From the NCBI GenBank assembly GCA_900551755.1, contig URXK01000002.1, positions 1 through 64,000 on the forward strand: 64,000 nucleotides of DNA. Direction: 5' to 3'. Shown here piece by piece: positions 51,099-59,033 of this stretch. Numbering within the stretch: the first letter of the stretch is position 1; each line of letters opens with the position of its first letter. The position numbers were made by a program, and so were the translations under genes. Under the pieces are notes generated by a model. That model was not told the origin of the DNA and did not search any database. It worked only from the letters and a program-made list of their open reading frames with translations. The DNA comes from an uncultured Eubacterium sp. (GTDB taxonomy: Bacteria > Bacillota > Clostridia > Lachnospirales > CAG-274).

Positions 51099-51821
51099 AT
51101 GAGAAAGACAAGATTTCAACCTTCCGAGTCCTTTACTTTAGGCATACTTTTGGCAATATCCGGAGGATTTTGGGATACATATACCTACATTTTAAGAGGT
51201 GAAGTTTTTGCAAATGCCGAAACTGGTAATATAGTTCTCTTAGGTATTAATATTGCAACTGGCAATTTTAAAAATGCTATTAACTATTTAGTGCCAATAT
51301 TAGCATTTGCCTTAGGTGTATTTATTATAGGACTTATTAGAAGAAGGTTTAGAGACATTTCCGTATTTCATTGGCGTCACATAATTATTACAATTGAAAT
51401 ACTTATTGTTTTTTGCGTAGGATTTATGCCAGAGGCTCTTAATCACCTAGTCAATATATTAGTATCATTTGTATGTGCAATGCAGGTGGCAACCTTTAAA
51501 AAAGTTTGGGACTGCCCTTGTGCCACAACAATGTGTACAGGCAACCTTCGTTCCTGCACAGAAAACCTTTTTCAATACTTAAACACTAAGGATAAAAAAT
51601 TTCTAAGAAAGTCATTTACTTACTTTGGCGTTATTATGTTCTTTATATTAGGAGCTTTATTAGGCACAGTATGTTCTTTAACATTTGGAATTAAAGCTAT
51701 TTGGATAACTTGCTTAATATTGCTTATGGCTTATCCTGTAATGAAAAAGAATTTTCTTCATAGACACTTTTTTAATGTTAAATACAAATATTTAAAACTA
51801 ACAAGAAGATTAAAAAACTAA
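51099..51821 (+). CDS. DUF1275/YoaK-family membrane protein
   Basis: 240 aa with six hydrophobic segments. Family pattern: ILLAISGGFWDTYTYILRGEVFANAETGNIVLLGI (about 17-51) and the central CAMQVATFKKVWDCPCATTMCTGNLRSCTENLF with several cysteines. Function is unknown; a transport role is often guessed. RBS is AAAGGAG. It is monocistronic, divergent from rplM. Confidence 0.85.
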   Translation: MRKTRFQPSESFTLGILLAISGGFWDTYTYILRGEVFANAETGNIVLLGINIATGNFKNAINYLVPILAFALGVFIIGLIRRRFRDISVFHWRHIIITIEILIVFCVGFMPEALNHLVNILVSFVCAMQVATFKKVWDCPCATTMCTGNLRSCTENLFQYLNTKDKKFLRKSFTYFGVIMFFILGALLGTVCSLTFGIKAIWITCLILLMAYPVMKKNFLHRHFFNVKYKYLKLTRRLKN

Positions 51822-51832
51822 TAAAATCAGTT

Positions 51833-51867
51833 AAAGGGCTGTTGCAAAACGCAACAGCCCTTTCTTT
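51833..51867 (+). terminator. Intrinsic terminator (possibly bidirectional)
   Basis: 13-bp stem AAAGGGCTGTTGC/GCAACAGCCCTTT with a short loop, between convergent genes. Its core resembles the terminator at 7222-7263. Confidence 0.8.
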
Positions 51868-51880
51868 AGTCACTTAATTA

Positions 51881-52078
51881 TTAACTTCTCTGACTCTGAT
51901 TGTTAGAGTTTCTGTTAGTATTTCTGTTAGAGTTATTACTCTTCTTATCCATTTCCTGACTAATTTCATTAGCAAACTCTACTCTATTTGAATTGTTGTT
52001 AGAGTTTCTTTCAGAGTTTCTCTCAAAATTTCTTTCACTCTGATTACAGTTTGAATTTCTTTCACTTCTGTTGTTCAT
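51881..52078 (-). CDS. Asn/Arg/Ser-rich small protein, candidate small acid-soluble spore protein
   Basis: 65 aa, strong AGGAGG ribosome binding site 9 nt before ATG. About a third of residues are Asn, with many Ser and nine Arg, arranged as SERN/SNRN repeats and no hydrophobic core. In the middle is VEFANE (residues 33-38), matching the x-E-[FI]-A-x-E pattern cut by the germination protease GPR in small acid-soluble spore proteins. Overall composition recalls gamma-type SASPs of Bacillus, but the Arg content and one Cys are unusual. It could instead be an unrelated low-complexity spore or nucleoid protein. It has no co-transcribed neighbour. Confidence 0.6.
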   Translation of the reverse strand: MNNRSERNSNCNQSERNFERNSERNSNNNSNRVEFANEISQEMDKKSNNSNRNTNRNSNNQSQRS

Positions 52079-52163
52079 AATATGTGACCTCCTAATAAAT
52101 ATAAAGACATATTTGCCTTACAAACATTATTATGGTCAAATCATAATTTTTTATACAACAAAA

Positions 52164-53033
52164 CTAATTTTCATTTTTTTCCAAATCACTTACACTTTCA
52201 AGTGTCATTTTGCCAAGAGTACCCGCTCTAAATTCATCAATAACAATATCAGCAGTTCTCTTGTAATCAACTTCTCCACCCTTTTTAAGAAAACCTCTTT
52301 TAACAGCAATTTTTTCATAAATTTCGTGAACAGGAGTATTTTCATCATATTCAATGCCATATCTATTTTTAATAGCATTTGGATAAAGTTTATCTAAATA
52401 TTCAATAAGGTGTGTAACTAAAACTGTACTATCCATAATATCATCATTAATAGCACCAGTAAAAGCAAGTCTTAAACCAACAGCTTGGTCATCAAACTTA
52501 GGCCACAAAATACCTGGAGTATCTAAAAGTTCAAAATCCTTCTTAATTTTCACCCATTGTTTTGCTCTTGTTACACCAGCTTTATCACCAGTTTTTGCCA
52601 TATTTCTGCCTACAAATTTATTAATAAGGGTAGACTTTCCAACATTAGGAATACCAACTATCATAGCCCTAGTTGGCACAAAAATTCTGCCTCTTTTTCT
52701 AAGTCTTTCAACCTTTTCTGCCATAAGCTCCTTAGCAACTGGTGTAATCTCCTTAATGCCTTTACCAGTTGTTGAATTAGCTTCAATAACCTCAAAGCCC
52801 TTTGCTCTAAAATATTCAGCCCATTCCTTAGTCTTTTTTTCATCAGCAAGGTCAGCTTTATTAAGTATAACAATTCTCTTTTTATTAACTGCCAATTTAT
52901 CAATTTCTGGATTTTTACTACTTAAAGGCAATCTAGCATCTAAAAGCTCAATAACAATGTCAACAAGAGAAATATTTTCCTGCATCATTCTTCTCGTTTT
53001 GGTCATATGACCAGGATACCACTGTATATTCAT
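52164..53033 (-). CDS. rbgA: Ribosome biogenesis GTPase RbgA (YlqF)
   Basis: 289 aa. A circularly permuted GTPase: G4 NKADL (about 58-62) comes before G1 GIPNVGKST (about 128-136) and G3 LDTPGILWP (about 174-182). N-terminal MNIQWYPGHMTKTRRMM is diagnostic. It drives a late step of 50S subunit maturation. In Bacillus it follows rplS, as here (75 bp downstream), although a terminator lies between them. Confidence 0.97.
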   Translation of the reverse strand: MNIQWYPGHMTKTRRMMQENISLVDIVIELLDARLPLSSKNPEIDKLAVNKKRIVILNKADLADEKKTKEWAEYFRAKGFEVIEANSTTGKGIKEITPVAKELMAEKVERLRKRGRIFVPTRAMIVGIPNVGKSTLINKFVGRNMAKTGDKAGVTRAKQWVKIKKDFELLDTPGILWPKFDDQAVGLRLAFTGAINDDIMDSTVLVTHLIEYLDKLYPNAIKNRYGIEYDENTPVHEIYEKIAVKRGFLKKGGEVDYKRTADIVIDEFRAGTLGKMTLESVSDLEKNEN

Positions 53034-53060
53034 ATTAATCTCCTTTCTTATTCTATATAT

Positions 53061-53090
53061 GAAAACACCCCTGACTAAAACAGTCAGGGG
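53061..53090 (-). terminator. Intrinsic terminator of rplS
   Basis: 9-bp stem CCCCTGACT/AGTCAGGGG with a 5-nt loop, followed on the minus strand by TGTTTTC. It lies in front of rbgA, so rbgA depends on readthrough or an unseen promoter. Confidence 0.8.
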
Positions 53091-53107
53091 AATTAAGGTA
53101 AATCAAA

Positions 53108-53470
53108 TTACTTTGTTCTTCTTGTAATATCTTCCTTAACCTTAGCAGCCTTACCAACTCTGTCTCTTAAGTAGTTAAGCTTAGCTCTTCTAACGATACC
53201 ATATCTAACAACTTCGATACGGTCAATTCTTGGTGAATGTAATGGCCAAGTCTTTTCAACACCTACACCATAAGATACTCTTCTTACAGTAAATGTTTCT
53301 CTTGAGCTACCACCCTGTCTCTTAAGAACAACACCCTCGAACATCTGGATTCTTTCCTTAGAACCCTCAACAATCTTAGCGTATACCTTTACAGTATCAC
53401 CAACCTTAAATTCAGGGATGTCAGTCTTTAACTGGCTGTTTTCAATTTCTCTAATTACTTCGTAATTCAT
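53108..53470 (-). CDS. rplS: 50S ribosomal protein L19
   Basis: 120 aa. Hallmarks: [63 protein letters not shown] and the basic end [20 protein letters not shown] is GAAAGGAAGG. A GC-rich leader of about 80 nt upstream may be an L19 leader. Confidence 0.98.
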   Translation of the reverse strand: MNYEVIREIENSQLKTDIPEFKVGDTVKVYAKIVEGSKERIQMFEGVVLKRQGGSSRETFTVRRVSYGVGVEKTWPLHSPRIDRIEVVRYGIVRRAKLNYLRDRVGKAAKVKEDITRRTK

Positions 53471-53487
53471 AAGGCTTTTACCTTCCT

Positions 53488-53560
53488 TTCGTCATAAATG
53501 TTCTTGATGCAAATTTAATCCACCCTTTGGACGCACCAGCGGACCATTCGTTTTCACTAC
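53488..53560 (-). ncRNA. Possible L19 leader
   Basis: The transcribed gap between the rplS promoter and start is unusually GC-rich and contains complementary segments (AATGGTCCGC..., GTCCAAAGGGTGGATT, ...AAGAACATT). This fits a compact structured leader of the type described for L19 in Firmicutes. The fold was judged by eye only. Confidence 0.4.
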
Positions 53561-53569
53561 CAATTCACT

Positions 53570-53598
53570 ATTATATCATAGCAAAATATTAAATGCAA
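53570..53598 (-). promoter_or_regulatory. Promoter of rplS
   Basis: -35 TTGCAT (53598-53593), 17-bp spacer, extended -10 TGATATAAT (box 53575-53570). It lies immediately after the rluD stop codon (53615). Confidence 0.7.
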
Positions 53599-53614
53599 GC
53601 ATTTTTTCAACAAT

Positions 53615-54529
53615 TTACTGCTGATTTTTAAGCCTATCTATTAGCTTATTAAAATACTCTGGCAACTCAGTTTCAAACTCCATATATTCACCAGTTCTAG
53701 GGTGAACAAAGCCTAAAACCTTTGCGTGCAACACCTGACCTTGAAGATTAAATACCTGCTTTTTAGGTCCATAAACTGGGTCGCCTAAAAGAGGGTGTCC
53801 AATATGTGCCATATGAACTCTTATTTGATGAGTTCTGCCTGTTTCTAACTTAAGCTCTACAAGAGTAAACTTACCCATTCTTTCAAGAACTTTATAATGA
53901 GTAACTGCATTTCTGCCACCAGTTCTCAATACTGCCATTTTCTTTCGGTCATTTTGTGACCTTCCAATGAGAGTGTTTACTGTGCCACTATCTTCATCAA
54001 ATCCATTGTAAACTATGGCATTATAAATTCTATTCATAGAATGTTCTGCAAGCTGTTCACTTAAACCTTTGTGTGCTAAGTCAGACTTAGCAATAACAAG
54101 AACACCACTTGTGTCCTTATCAATTCTGTGAACAATACCAGGTCTTAATACTCCATTTATTCCTGATAAATTATCTCCACAATGATACATAAGAGCATTT
54201 ACAAGAGTACCTGTATAATGTCCTGGTGCTGGATGTACAACCATATCCTGTGGCTTATTTACAACTATTAAATCATCATCTTCATAAAGTATATCAAGAG
54301 GAATATTCTCTGCCTCAATATTTATACCCTCTGGTTCAGGCATTTCAACTTCAATGGTATCTCCCTGTCTAAGCTTATAATTTTTATTAACAGCTTTTCC
54401 GTTTACAGTAATATTGCCTTTTTCTATTAATTTTTGCAATGCTGAACGAGATATATCTTCAAGTTCATCATTTAGATAATGGTCTATTCTTTTGTTAATA
54501 TCTTCAATTTCAACAGAATAAATATCCAT
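53615..54529 (-). CDS. rluD: 23S rRNA pseudouridine synthase, RluD type
   Basis: 304 aa. An N-terminal S4 RNA-binding domain (RIDHYLNDELEDISRSALQKLIEKGNITVNGKAV) is followed by the RluA-family catalytic domain with the aspartate in VHRIDKDTSGVLVIAKSD (about 132-149) and LETGRTHQIRVHMAHIGHPLLGDPVYG. RluD-type enzymes modify helix 69. The 5' end overlaps the lspA stop by one base, the usual lspA-rluD (ylyB) pairing. Confidence 0.95.
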   Translation of the reverse strand: MDIYSVEIEDINKRIDHYLNDELEDISRSALQKLIEKGNITVNGKAVNKNYKLRQGDTIEVEMPEPEGINIEAENIPLDILYEDDDLIVVNKPQDMVVHPAPGHYTGTLVNALMYHCGDNLSGINGVLRPGIVHRIDKDTSGVLVIAKSDLAHKGLSEQLAEHSMNRIYNAIVYNGFDEDSGTVNTLIGRSQNDRKKMAVLRTGGRNAVTHYKVLERMGKFTLVELKLETGRTHQIRVHMAHIGHPLLGDPVYGPKKQVFNLQGQVLHAKVLGFVHPRTGEYMEFETELPEYFNKLIDRLKNQQ

Positions 54530-55002
54530 TACTGCTCCTCCTTATTTTTATCAAAAAACATTATACCTACCACAAGAAGAAATGCACCTACGCAAACGCA
54601 AATATCTGCAAAATTGAAAACAGGAAAATCATAGCCAAAAATATTAAAGTTAAGCATATCTACAACAAAACCTCTAAATATTCTGTCAATAGCATTGCCA
54701 ACAGCACCTGCACAAATAAGCACAATAGATATTCTCACAATAAATAAACGATTTTGTTGTGCCAATTTAGAATAATATATAGCTAAGCCAACACAAACTA
54801 TAACTGTAAGCAACACAAAAAGCCATTTGCCACCCTCTAACATACCAAAAGCAGCTCCTCTGTTTTCAACATAAGTTAAGCTAAAAAAATTATTTATAAT
54901 ATCTATGTTGCTAATTGGCTTTAATCCTATAAGTGTAATGTACTTAATTCCTTGGTCTATACCTACAAGTATGGCAAAAAACAATAAAGGTAGTATAATC
55001 AT
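54529..55002 (-). CDS. lspA: Lipoprotein signal peptidase LspA
   Basis: 157 aa with four membrane segments. The two catalytic aspartates are in GNAIDRIFRGFVVDMLNF (about 103-120) and FNFADICVCVG (about 129-139), and the conserved NRGAAFGML is present. It cleaves signal peptides of diacylglyceryl-modified prolipoproteins; several lipoprotein genes occur in this window. RBS is TGGAGGA. Its upstream DNA is the MITE-like element, so its promoter must lie in or beyond that element. Confidence 0.96.
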   Translation of the reverse strand: MIILPLLFFAILVGIDQGIKYITLIGLKPISNIDIINNFFSLTYVENRGAAFGMLEGGKWLFVLLTVIVCVGLAIYYSKLAQQNRLFIVRISIVLICAGAVGNAIDRIFRGFVVDMLNFNIFGYDFPVFNFADICVCVGAFLLVVGIMFFDKNKEEQ

Positions 55003-55021
55003 TTTATCCTCCAGTGTTAAA

Positions 55022-55088
55022 TAAATTGTAAATCGTTAAATAACCCCTCAGTCAGCTAAAGCTGACAGCTCCCCTACAAGTGGAGCTA
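55022..55088 (+). repeat. Left terminal inverted repeat of the MITE-like element
   Basis: Contains TAAATTGTA (55022-55030), AACCCCTCAGTCA (55042-55054), a small hairpin GTCAGC/GCTGAC (55051-55066), GACAGCTCCCCT and TGGAGCTA (55081-55088). It matches the complement of 55645-55709 in the same order. Confidence 0.75.
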
Positions 55089-55140
55089 AATTATTTACTG
55101 TCCATTATAGGGAAGAATGACAGAAAGGTTTCCAATTATA

Positions 55141-55337
55141 AATATTTATTATTCTATAAACATTTACTTACTCGTAATTGCTCATAATGGCGAACAATGT
55201 TCGCCCCTACAAATATAATGTTTCGTAAATACCCTTCTACCAGCAAATCCATAGCTCTCTTACAGGTGGAGCTAAATCATTTACCTTCCCTTATAGGGAA
55301 GGTGGCAACCAATGGTTGACGGAAGGCTTCTAATTAA
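55141..55337 (+). repeat. 197-bp tandem repeat, copy 1
   Basis: Begins AATATTTATTATTCTATAAA. It contains the hairpins at 55189-55205 and 55284-55302 and is nearly identical to copy 2. The 60 bp before it (55081-55140) resembles the end of a diverged earlier unit. Confidence 0.9.
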
Positions 55338-55534
55338 AATATTTATTATTCTATAAACATTTACTTATTCGTAATTGCTCATAATGGCGAACAATGTTCG
55401 CCCCTACAAATATAATGTTTCGTAAGTACCCTTCTGCCAGCAAGTCCATAGCTTCCTTACAGGTGGAGCTAAATCATTTACCTTCCCTTATAGGGAAGGT
55501 GGCAACCAAAGGTTGACGGAAGGGTTCTAATTAA
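55338..55534 (+). repeat. 197-bp tandem repeat, copy 2
   Basis: Exact same length and phase as copy 1, with only scattered single-base differences. Hairpins are at 55386-55402 and 55481-55499. Confidence 0.9.
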
Positions 55535-55650
55535 AATATTTATTATTCTATAAACATTTACTTATTCGTAATTACTCTTAAAGGCGAACACTGTTCGTTC
55601 TTACAAATATAATGTTTTTTAAGTACCCCTTGCAAATCAATCCATAGCTC
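55535..55650 (+). repeat. 197-bp tandem repeat, copy 3 (partial, diverged)
   Basis: Matches the first about 116 bp of the unit. Its hairpin is degraded (GGCGAACACTGTTCGTT), then it passes into the right terminal inverted repeat. Confidence 0.85.
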
Positions 55651-55709
55651 CACTCTTAGGGTAGCTGTCACCCAGTGACTGAGGGGTTTCCATTACGAAC
55701 TACAATTTA
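55645..55709 (-). repeat. Right terminal inverted repeat of the MITE-like element
   Basis: Read on the minus strand: TAAATTGTA (55709-55701), AACCCCTCAGTCA (55688-55676), GACAGCTACCCT and TGGAGCTA (55652-55645), in the same order as the left end. The outer TAA is the aroB stop codon. Confidence 0.75.
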
Positions 55710-56789
55710 CTCAATTATATATTCCAAAGCACTCTCTATTTCATCACTACTAGCAGACTTATCCACATAAGCCTTACCAATTTCATTAAGAGCAACAATA
55801 TTAATAACACCATTATGTGTCTTTTTATCGTTAAACATCTGCTTATGAACTTCCTTAACACTATAGTCCTTAACTCTCACAGGAAGCTCAAAGAACTTCA
55901 AAAGTTCCTCACATCTATTAATTTCTGACTTATTAATCAAACCTCTTTCAGCAGAAAAATAAAGTCCAGAAAGCATACCAACAGCAACACACTCACCGTG
56001 AAGCATAGTAAAATCAGAAAGAGTTTCAACAGCGTGACCAAAAGTATGACCAAAATTAAGAATAGCTCTTAAACCCATTTCCTTTTCATCTTGACTAACA
56101 ACATCTGCCTTAGCCTTGCAAGAGAAGTAAATAACATCATTAATAGCTTGAGAATCAAGAGCCTTAATTGAAGACTTATTATCCTCAAAATACTTAAGAA
56201 AATCCTTATCTATAATATAACCATACTTAAGAGCTTCAGCAAGACCAGCAGCAACCTCTCTATAAGGTAAAGTATTTAATGTATCAGTATTTATGTAAAC
56301 AAATTCTGGCTGATAAAAAGCACCAACCATATTTTTGTTACCCATAAAGTCAACACCAGTTTTACCGCCAACACTACTATCAACCTGTGACAAAAGTGTT
56401 GTAGGCATTTGAACAAAAGGAATACCTCTCATATATGTTGCAGCAGCAAAGCCACACATATCACCAACAACGCCACCACCTAAGGCAACTAAAACAGACT
56501 TTCTATCTAAATGATTGTCAATAAAGAATTTGTAAAAATCCATAATAGTTTCAAGATTTTTACTATTTTCTCCAGCCTTAAATGAGTAATAGCACACCTT
56601 ATCAAAATGACCTTCCATTATTGAAGTCACTTTTTTAATATACAAAGGTTCAACATTTGTATCAGTAATAATACAAACTCGTCTGCCAGTTAAACCAGCT
56701 TTGTCAAAAGCATCAATAAGACTATCATAATTATTATCTATGTAAATAGGATATACAGTTTTGCCTGTATCTACACTTAAAATCTTCAT
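55707..56789 (-). CDS. aroB: 3-dehydroquinate synthase AroB
   Basis: 360 aa from ATG 56789 (GGGAG 7 nt upstream); upstream in-frame ATGs overlap divIVA. NAD-binding ALGGGVVGDMCGFAAATYMRGIPFVQMPTTLLSQVDSSVGGKTG and the metal-ligand HTFGHAVE are intact. It makes 3-dehydroquinate from DAHP, the second shikimate step. No other aro gene is nearby. It is linked to divIVA (13-bp gap). Its stop codon lies in the end of the MITE-like element, so the native 3' end may have been altered. Confidence 0.96.
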   Translation of the reverse strand: MKILSVDTGKTVYPIYIDNNYDSLIDAFDKAGLTGRRVCIITDTNVEPLYIKKVTSIMEGHFDKVCYYSFKAGENSKNLETIMDFYKFFIDNHLDRKSVLVALGGGVVGDMCGFAAATYMRGIPFVQMPTTLLSQVDSSVGGKTGVDFMGNKNMVGAFYQPEFVYINTDTLNTLPYREVAAGLAEALKYGYIIDKDFLKYFEDNKSSIKALDSQAINDVIYFSCKAKADVVSQDEKEMGLRAILNFGHTFGHAVETLSDFTMLHGECVAVGMLSGLYFSAERGLINKSEINRCEELLKFFELPVRVKDYSVKEVHKQMFNDKKTHNGVINIVALNEIGKAYVDKSASSDEIESALEYIIE

Positions 56790-56802
56790 ATCCATACTCC
56801 CA

Positions 56803-57309
56803 TTACTTGGACTCAACTTCAAAATCCTCTGTTGTTTCATCAAGAACATTTATTTGAGTTTCAAGCATATTTCTAATTAATTTCTTTATTTTAACATATT
56901 CAGCCTTAGCACTAGCAACCTGTGACTTAATTTCAGCAAGCTCTCCATTGCCCTCACTAAGCATAGCCTGTGCCTGATTTTGTGCATCAGTTAAAATATT
57001 TTTAGCTCTTTCTTCAGCACTTTTAATAAGCTGTTCAGAGCGAGTAGTTGCATTCTTAACAGTTTCATCTGCTGTTTTTTCTGCTCTAACTATAGAGCTT
57101 TTTATTGTATCTTCAAGGTCCTTATAATGTTTAATAACCTCTTCACGAGCATCAAGTTTATCTTGAAGTTTGGCATTATCCTTATATATTCTTTCAAACT
57201 CCATAATTACTTTATCTAAGAACAAGTCAACCTCTTCAGCAGAGTATCCTTTAAAAGGGGTTTTCTTAAATTCAACAGTTTCAATGTCCATAGGTGTTAA
57301 TGCAGCCAT
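56803..57309 (-). CDS. divIVA: Cell division protein DivIVA
   Basis: 168 aa. N-terminal membrane-binding domain MAALTPMDIETVEFKKTPFKGYSAEEVDLFLDKVIMEFERIYKDN is followed by a long coiled coil (about 35-160) with regular Ala/Glu/Lys heptads. It recognises negatively curved membrane at poles and septa. It is in the classic ylm cluster, after ylmH. RBS is AGGAGG. Confidence 0.95.
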   Translation of the reverse strand: MAALTPMDIETVEFKKTPFKGYSAEEVDLFLDKVIMEFERIYKDNAKLQDKLDAREEVIKHYKDLEDTIKSSIVRAEKTADETVKNATTRSEQLIKSAEERAKNILTDAQNQAQAMLSEGNGELAEIKSQVASAKAEYVKIKKLIRNMLETQINVLDETTEDFEVESK

Positions 57310-57335
57310 AGCAGGACCTCCTTTTATTTTGTATT

Positions 57336-58115
57336 TTATTTAAAGACAGATATATTTATTAAAATCCTATCTTTTTTTGTCGTTCCCATAACCTCATTTA
57401 TCTTAACTCTGCCAACACCTCTAAGAGTAATAACATCGTTTTCATTTACACTATGGGAAACCGAAGTCACTTTTTTCCAATTAATGTAGGCTTTTTCGCC
57501 CTTAATCAAATCAGCAACTTTTCCTCTTGATAAATTTAAAGCACCACTTAAGAGAGCATCAATTCTTAAACTAGCTACAGTAAGTCTTTTTTCAACAGCC
57601 TCTTTTAATTTTGGTGTAAAGCTATCTAAAATTTTAACTTTTACCTTTGTGTGACCAACTCTTTCAAGATTGACTAATATGTAATCAGCAATATCACTAT
57701 CCACAAAGGCTATAGCACGACTATCTTCTATTACAATGTCGCCAGTTTTTTCTCTTGTAATACCTAAACCCAATATTGAACCTAAAAAATCTCTATGAGT
57801 CAATGCCTTACTAAATGTAGCATTATAGCTAATTTCAATAGGTACAATAGGAAATTGTGAAAAATCACACTCAGTAAATTCAGGGAAAAAACCAAGTTTT
57901 AATCTTTCACAATCATCATAACCACCATAAGCCACAATTTTACATTCATTGTTTAAAAGCATATCCCTGATAGAATATGCTTTATAAGGGTCCATAAATA
58001 TTGTAAACTCCGGTGTAAAAGTTTTAAGTGAAAGTTGAAGCTTATCCATAGCCTTAGCTACAACAAGCCTTTCATCACTATCACTTATGTTTTTTAAAAT
58101 ATCTTTTCTATTCAT
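57336..58115 (-). CDS. ylmH: YlmH-like S4-domain RNA-binding protein
   Basis: 259 aa. The N-terminal YlmH fold is followed by a C-terminal S4 domain (about 182-245: LRIDALLSGALNLSRGKVADLIKGEKAYINWKKVTSVSHSVNENDVITLRGVGRVKI). YlmH/RqcP-related S4 proteins act on stalled ribosomes or 50S subunits. Always near sepF and divIVA in Firmicutes, as here. The gap to yggT is 2 bp. Confidence 0.93.
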   Translation of the reverse strand: MNRKDILKNISDSDERLVVAKAMDKLQLSLKTFTPEFTIFMDPYKAYSIRDMLLNNECKIVAYGGYDDCERLKLGFFPEFTECDFSQFPIVPIEISYNATFSKALTHRDFLGSILGLGITREKTGDIVIEDSRAIAFVDSDIADYILVNLERVGHTKVKVKILDSFTPKLKEAVEKRLTVASLRIDALLSGALNLSRGKVADLIKGEKAYINWKKVTSVSHSVNENDVITLRGVGRVKINEVMGTTKKDRILINISVFK

Positions 58116-58117
58116 AA

Positions 58118-58405
58118 TTAAAAAATACTTATTATAATTCTTATAAGAATTCTGTACACAAAATCTATTAAAAAATATGCAATAACAGGAGAAAAATCAA
58201 TCATCATTCCTCCACCTAAAGGTGACTTTGCTATAAGTCGTCTAATAGGTCCTAAAATAGGTTCAGTCAAAGCAACAACTATTCTTACAAAAAAGTTATC
58301 TCTACCTATAGGCAACCAAGAAAGGATACATCTAATAAGAATAGCAAAAGCTAATACTTGATAAAAAATACCTAAGGCAGTAACTAAAATACTAGCAATA
58401 GTCAT
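58118..58405 (-). CDS. YggT-family membrane protein
   Basis: 95 aa with two membrane segments (about 5-25 and 68-90) joined by the family motif RCILSWLPIGRDNFFVRIVVALTEPILGPIRRLI. A widespread small membrane protein of the division cluster (ylmG-like), suggested to influence septum or membrane organisation. Confidence 0.92.
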   Translation of the reverse strand: MTIASILVTALGIFYQVLAFAILIRCILSWLPIGRDNFFVRIVVALTEPILGPIRRLIAKSPLGGGMMIDFSPVIAYFLIDFVYRILIRIIISIF

Positions 58406-58426
58406 ACATAATCTCCTTAATAGTTA

Positions 58427-58996
58427 TTAATAACGCTTATGAAAAACAGACTTTGGAAGTTTAATACCACTTGCAGCAAGTTCTTCCTTAAACTCGCCAG
58501 TAACATCAACATCATAAGGTCCAATAATATAAATTCTGCCAGAAACAGGATTGAGAGAACCCTTTAAGGCATAACAAGCACCACTTAAGAAATCTGTTAT
58601 TCTCTGTGCCATTTCCTTTTCAAGACCTTCAAGATTTACAATAACAGTCTTGTTGTTTCTAAGTTCACGAGTAACTTCACAAGCTGCATCAATTGTCTGT
58701 GGACTAACAACAACAACGCTCATTTTAACCTTTGCATTAATATCAATTACATTGCTGTTTCTGCTTGATGAAAAACTTCTAAAAGAGCTACTGCTTCTTT
58801 CTTCTTCCTCTTCCTCAACATCATCATTGGCACTTGACCTTCTAAAATTCTTCATAAAGTCAAATTTTGGCTTAGAGCTTCTGGTTTCCTGATACTCTTC
58901 ATCATAACCATCTTCATCATAATCATCATATTCTTCATCATAATCATCTGGAGTACCCATCACCATTGTCTTTAACTTTTCCCATAATTCAGCCAT
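58427..58996 (-). CDS. sepF: Cell division protein SepF
   Basis: 189 aa. An N-terminal amphipathic membrane-targeting helix (MAELWEKLKTMVMG) is followed by an acidic/Ser linker (about 17-85, unusually rich in DYDE repeats), then the SepF core (about 90-175: VIDINAKVKMSVVVVSPQTIDAACEVTRELRNNKTVIVNLEGLEKEMAQRITDFLSGACYALKGSLNPVSGRIYIIGP). It polymerises and anchors FtsZ. The linker is longer than in Bacillus. Confidence 0.95.
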   Translation of the reverse strand: MAELWEKLKTMVMGTPDDYDEEYDDYDEDGYDEEYQETRSSKPKFDFMKNFRRSSANDDVEEEEEERSSSSFRSFSSSRNSNVIDINAKVKMSVVVVSPQTIDAACEVTRELRNNKTVIVNLEGLEKEMAQRITDFLSGACYALKGSLNPVSGRIYIIGPYDVDVTGEFKEELAASGIKLPKSVFHKRY

Positions 58997-59033
58997 TTTA
59001 TTTTATCCTCCTAAAATTTCTTATACTTCCGTT

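Larger units (their letters stand above)
55022..55709. mobile_element. MITE-like non-coding element with internal tandem repeats
   Basis: 688 bp without a gene between aroB and lspA. The ends are imperfect inverted repeats of about 66 bp: outer TAAATTGTA, core AACCCCTCAGTCA, inner TGGAGCTA. The inside holds two full and one partial copy of a 197-bp unit. Each unit carries perfect hairpins GGCGAACAATGTTCGCC and CCTTCCCTTATAGGGAAGG. No transposase frame and no clear target duplication were seen. The rightmost TAA is also the aroB stop codon. It interrupts what is probably an ancestral division/lspA gene run. Confidence 0.75.

Noticed and set aside
55141..55650. Regular repeats that could suggest CRISPR
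   Set aside because: The unit is 197 bp with no short repeat/unique spacer pattern and no cas genes nearby.
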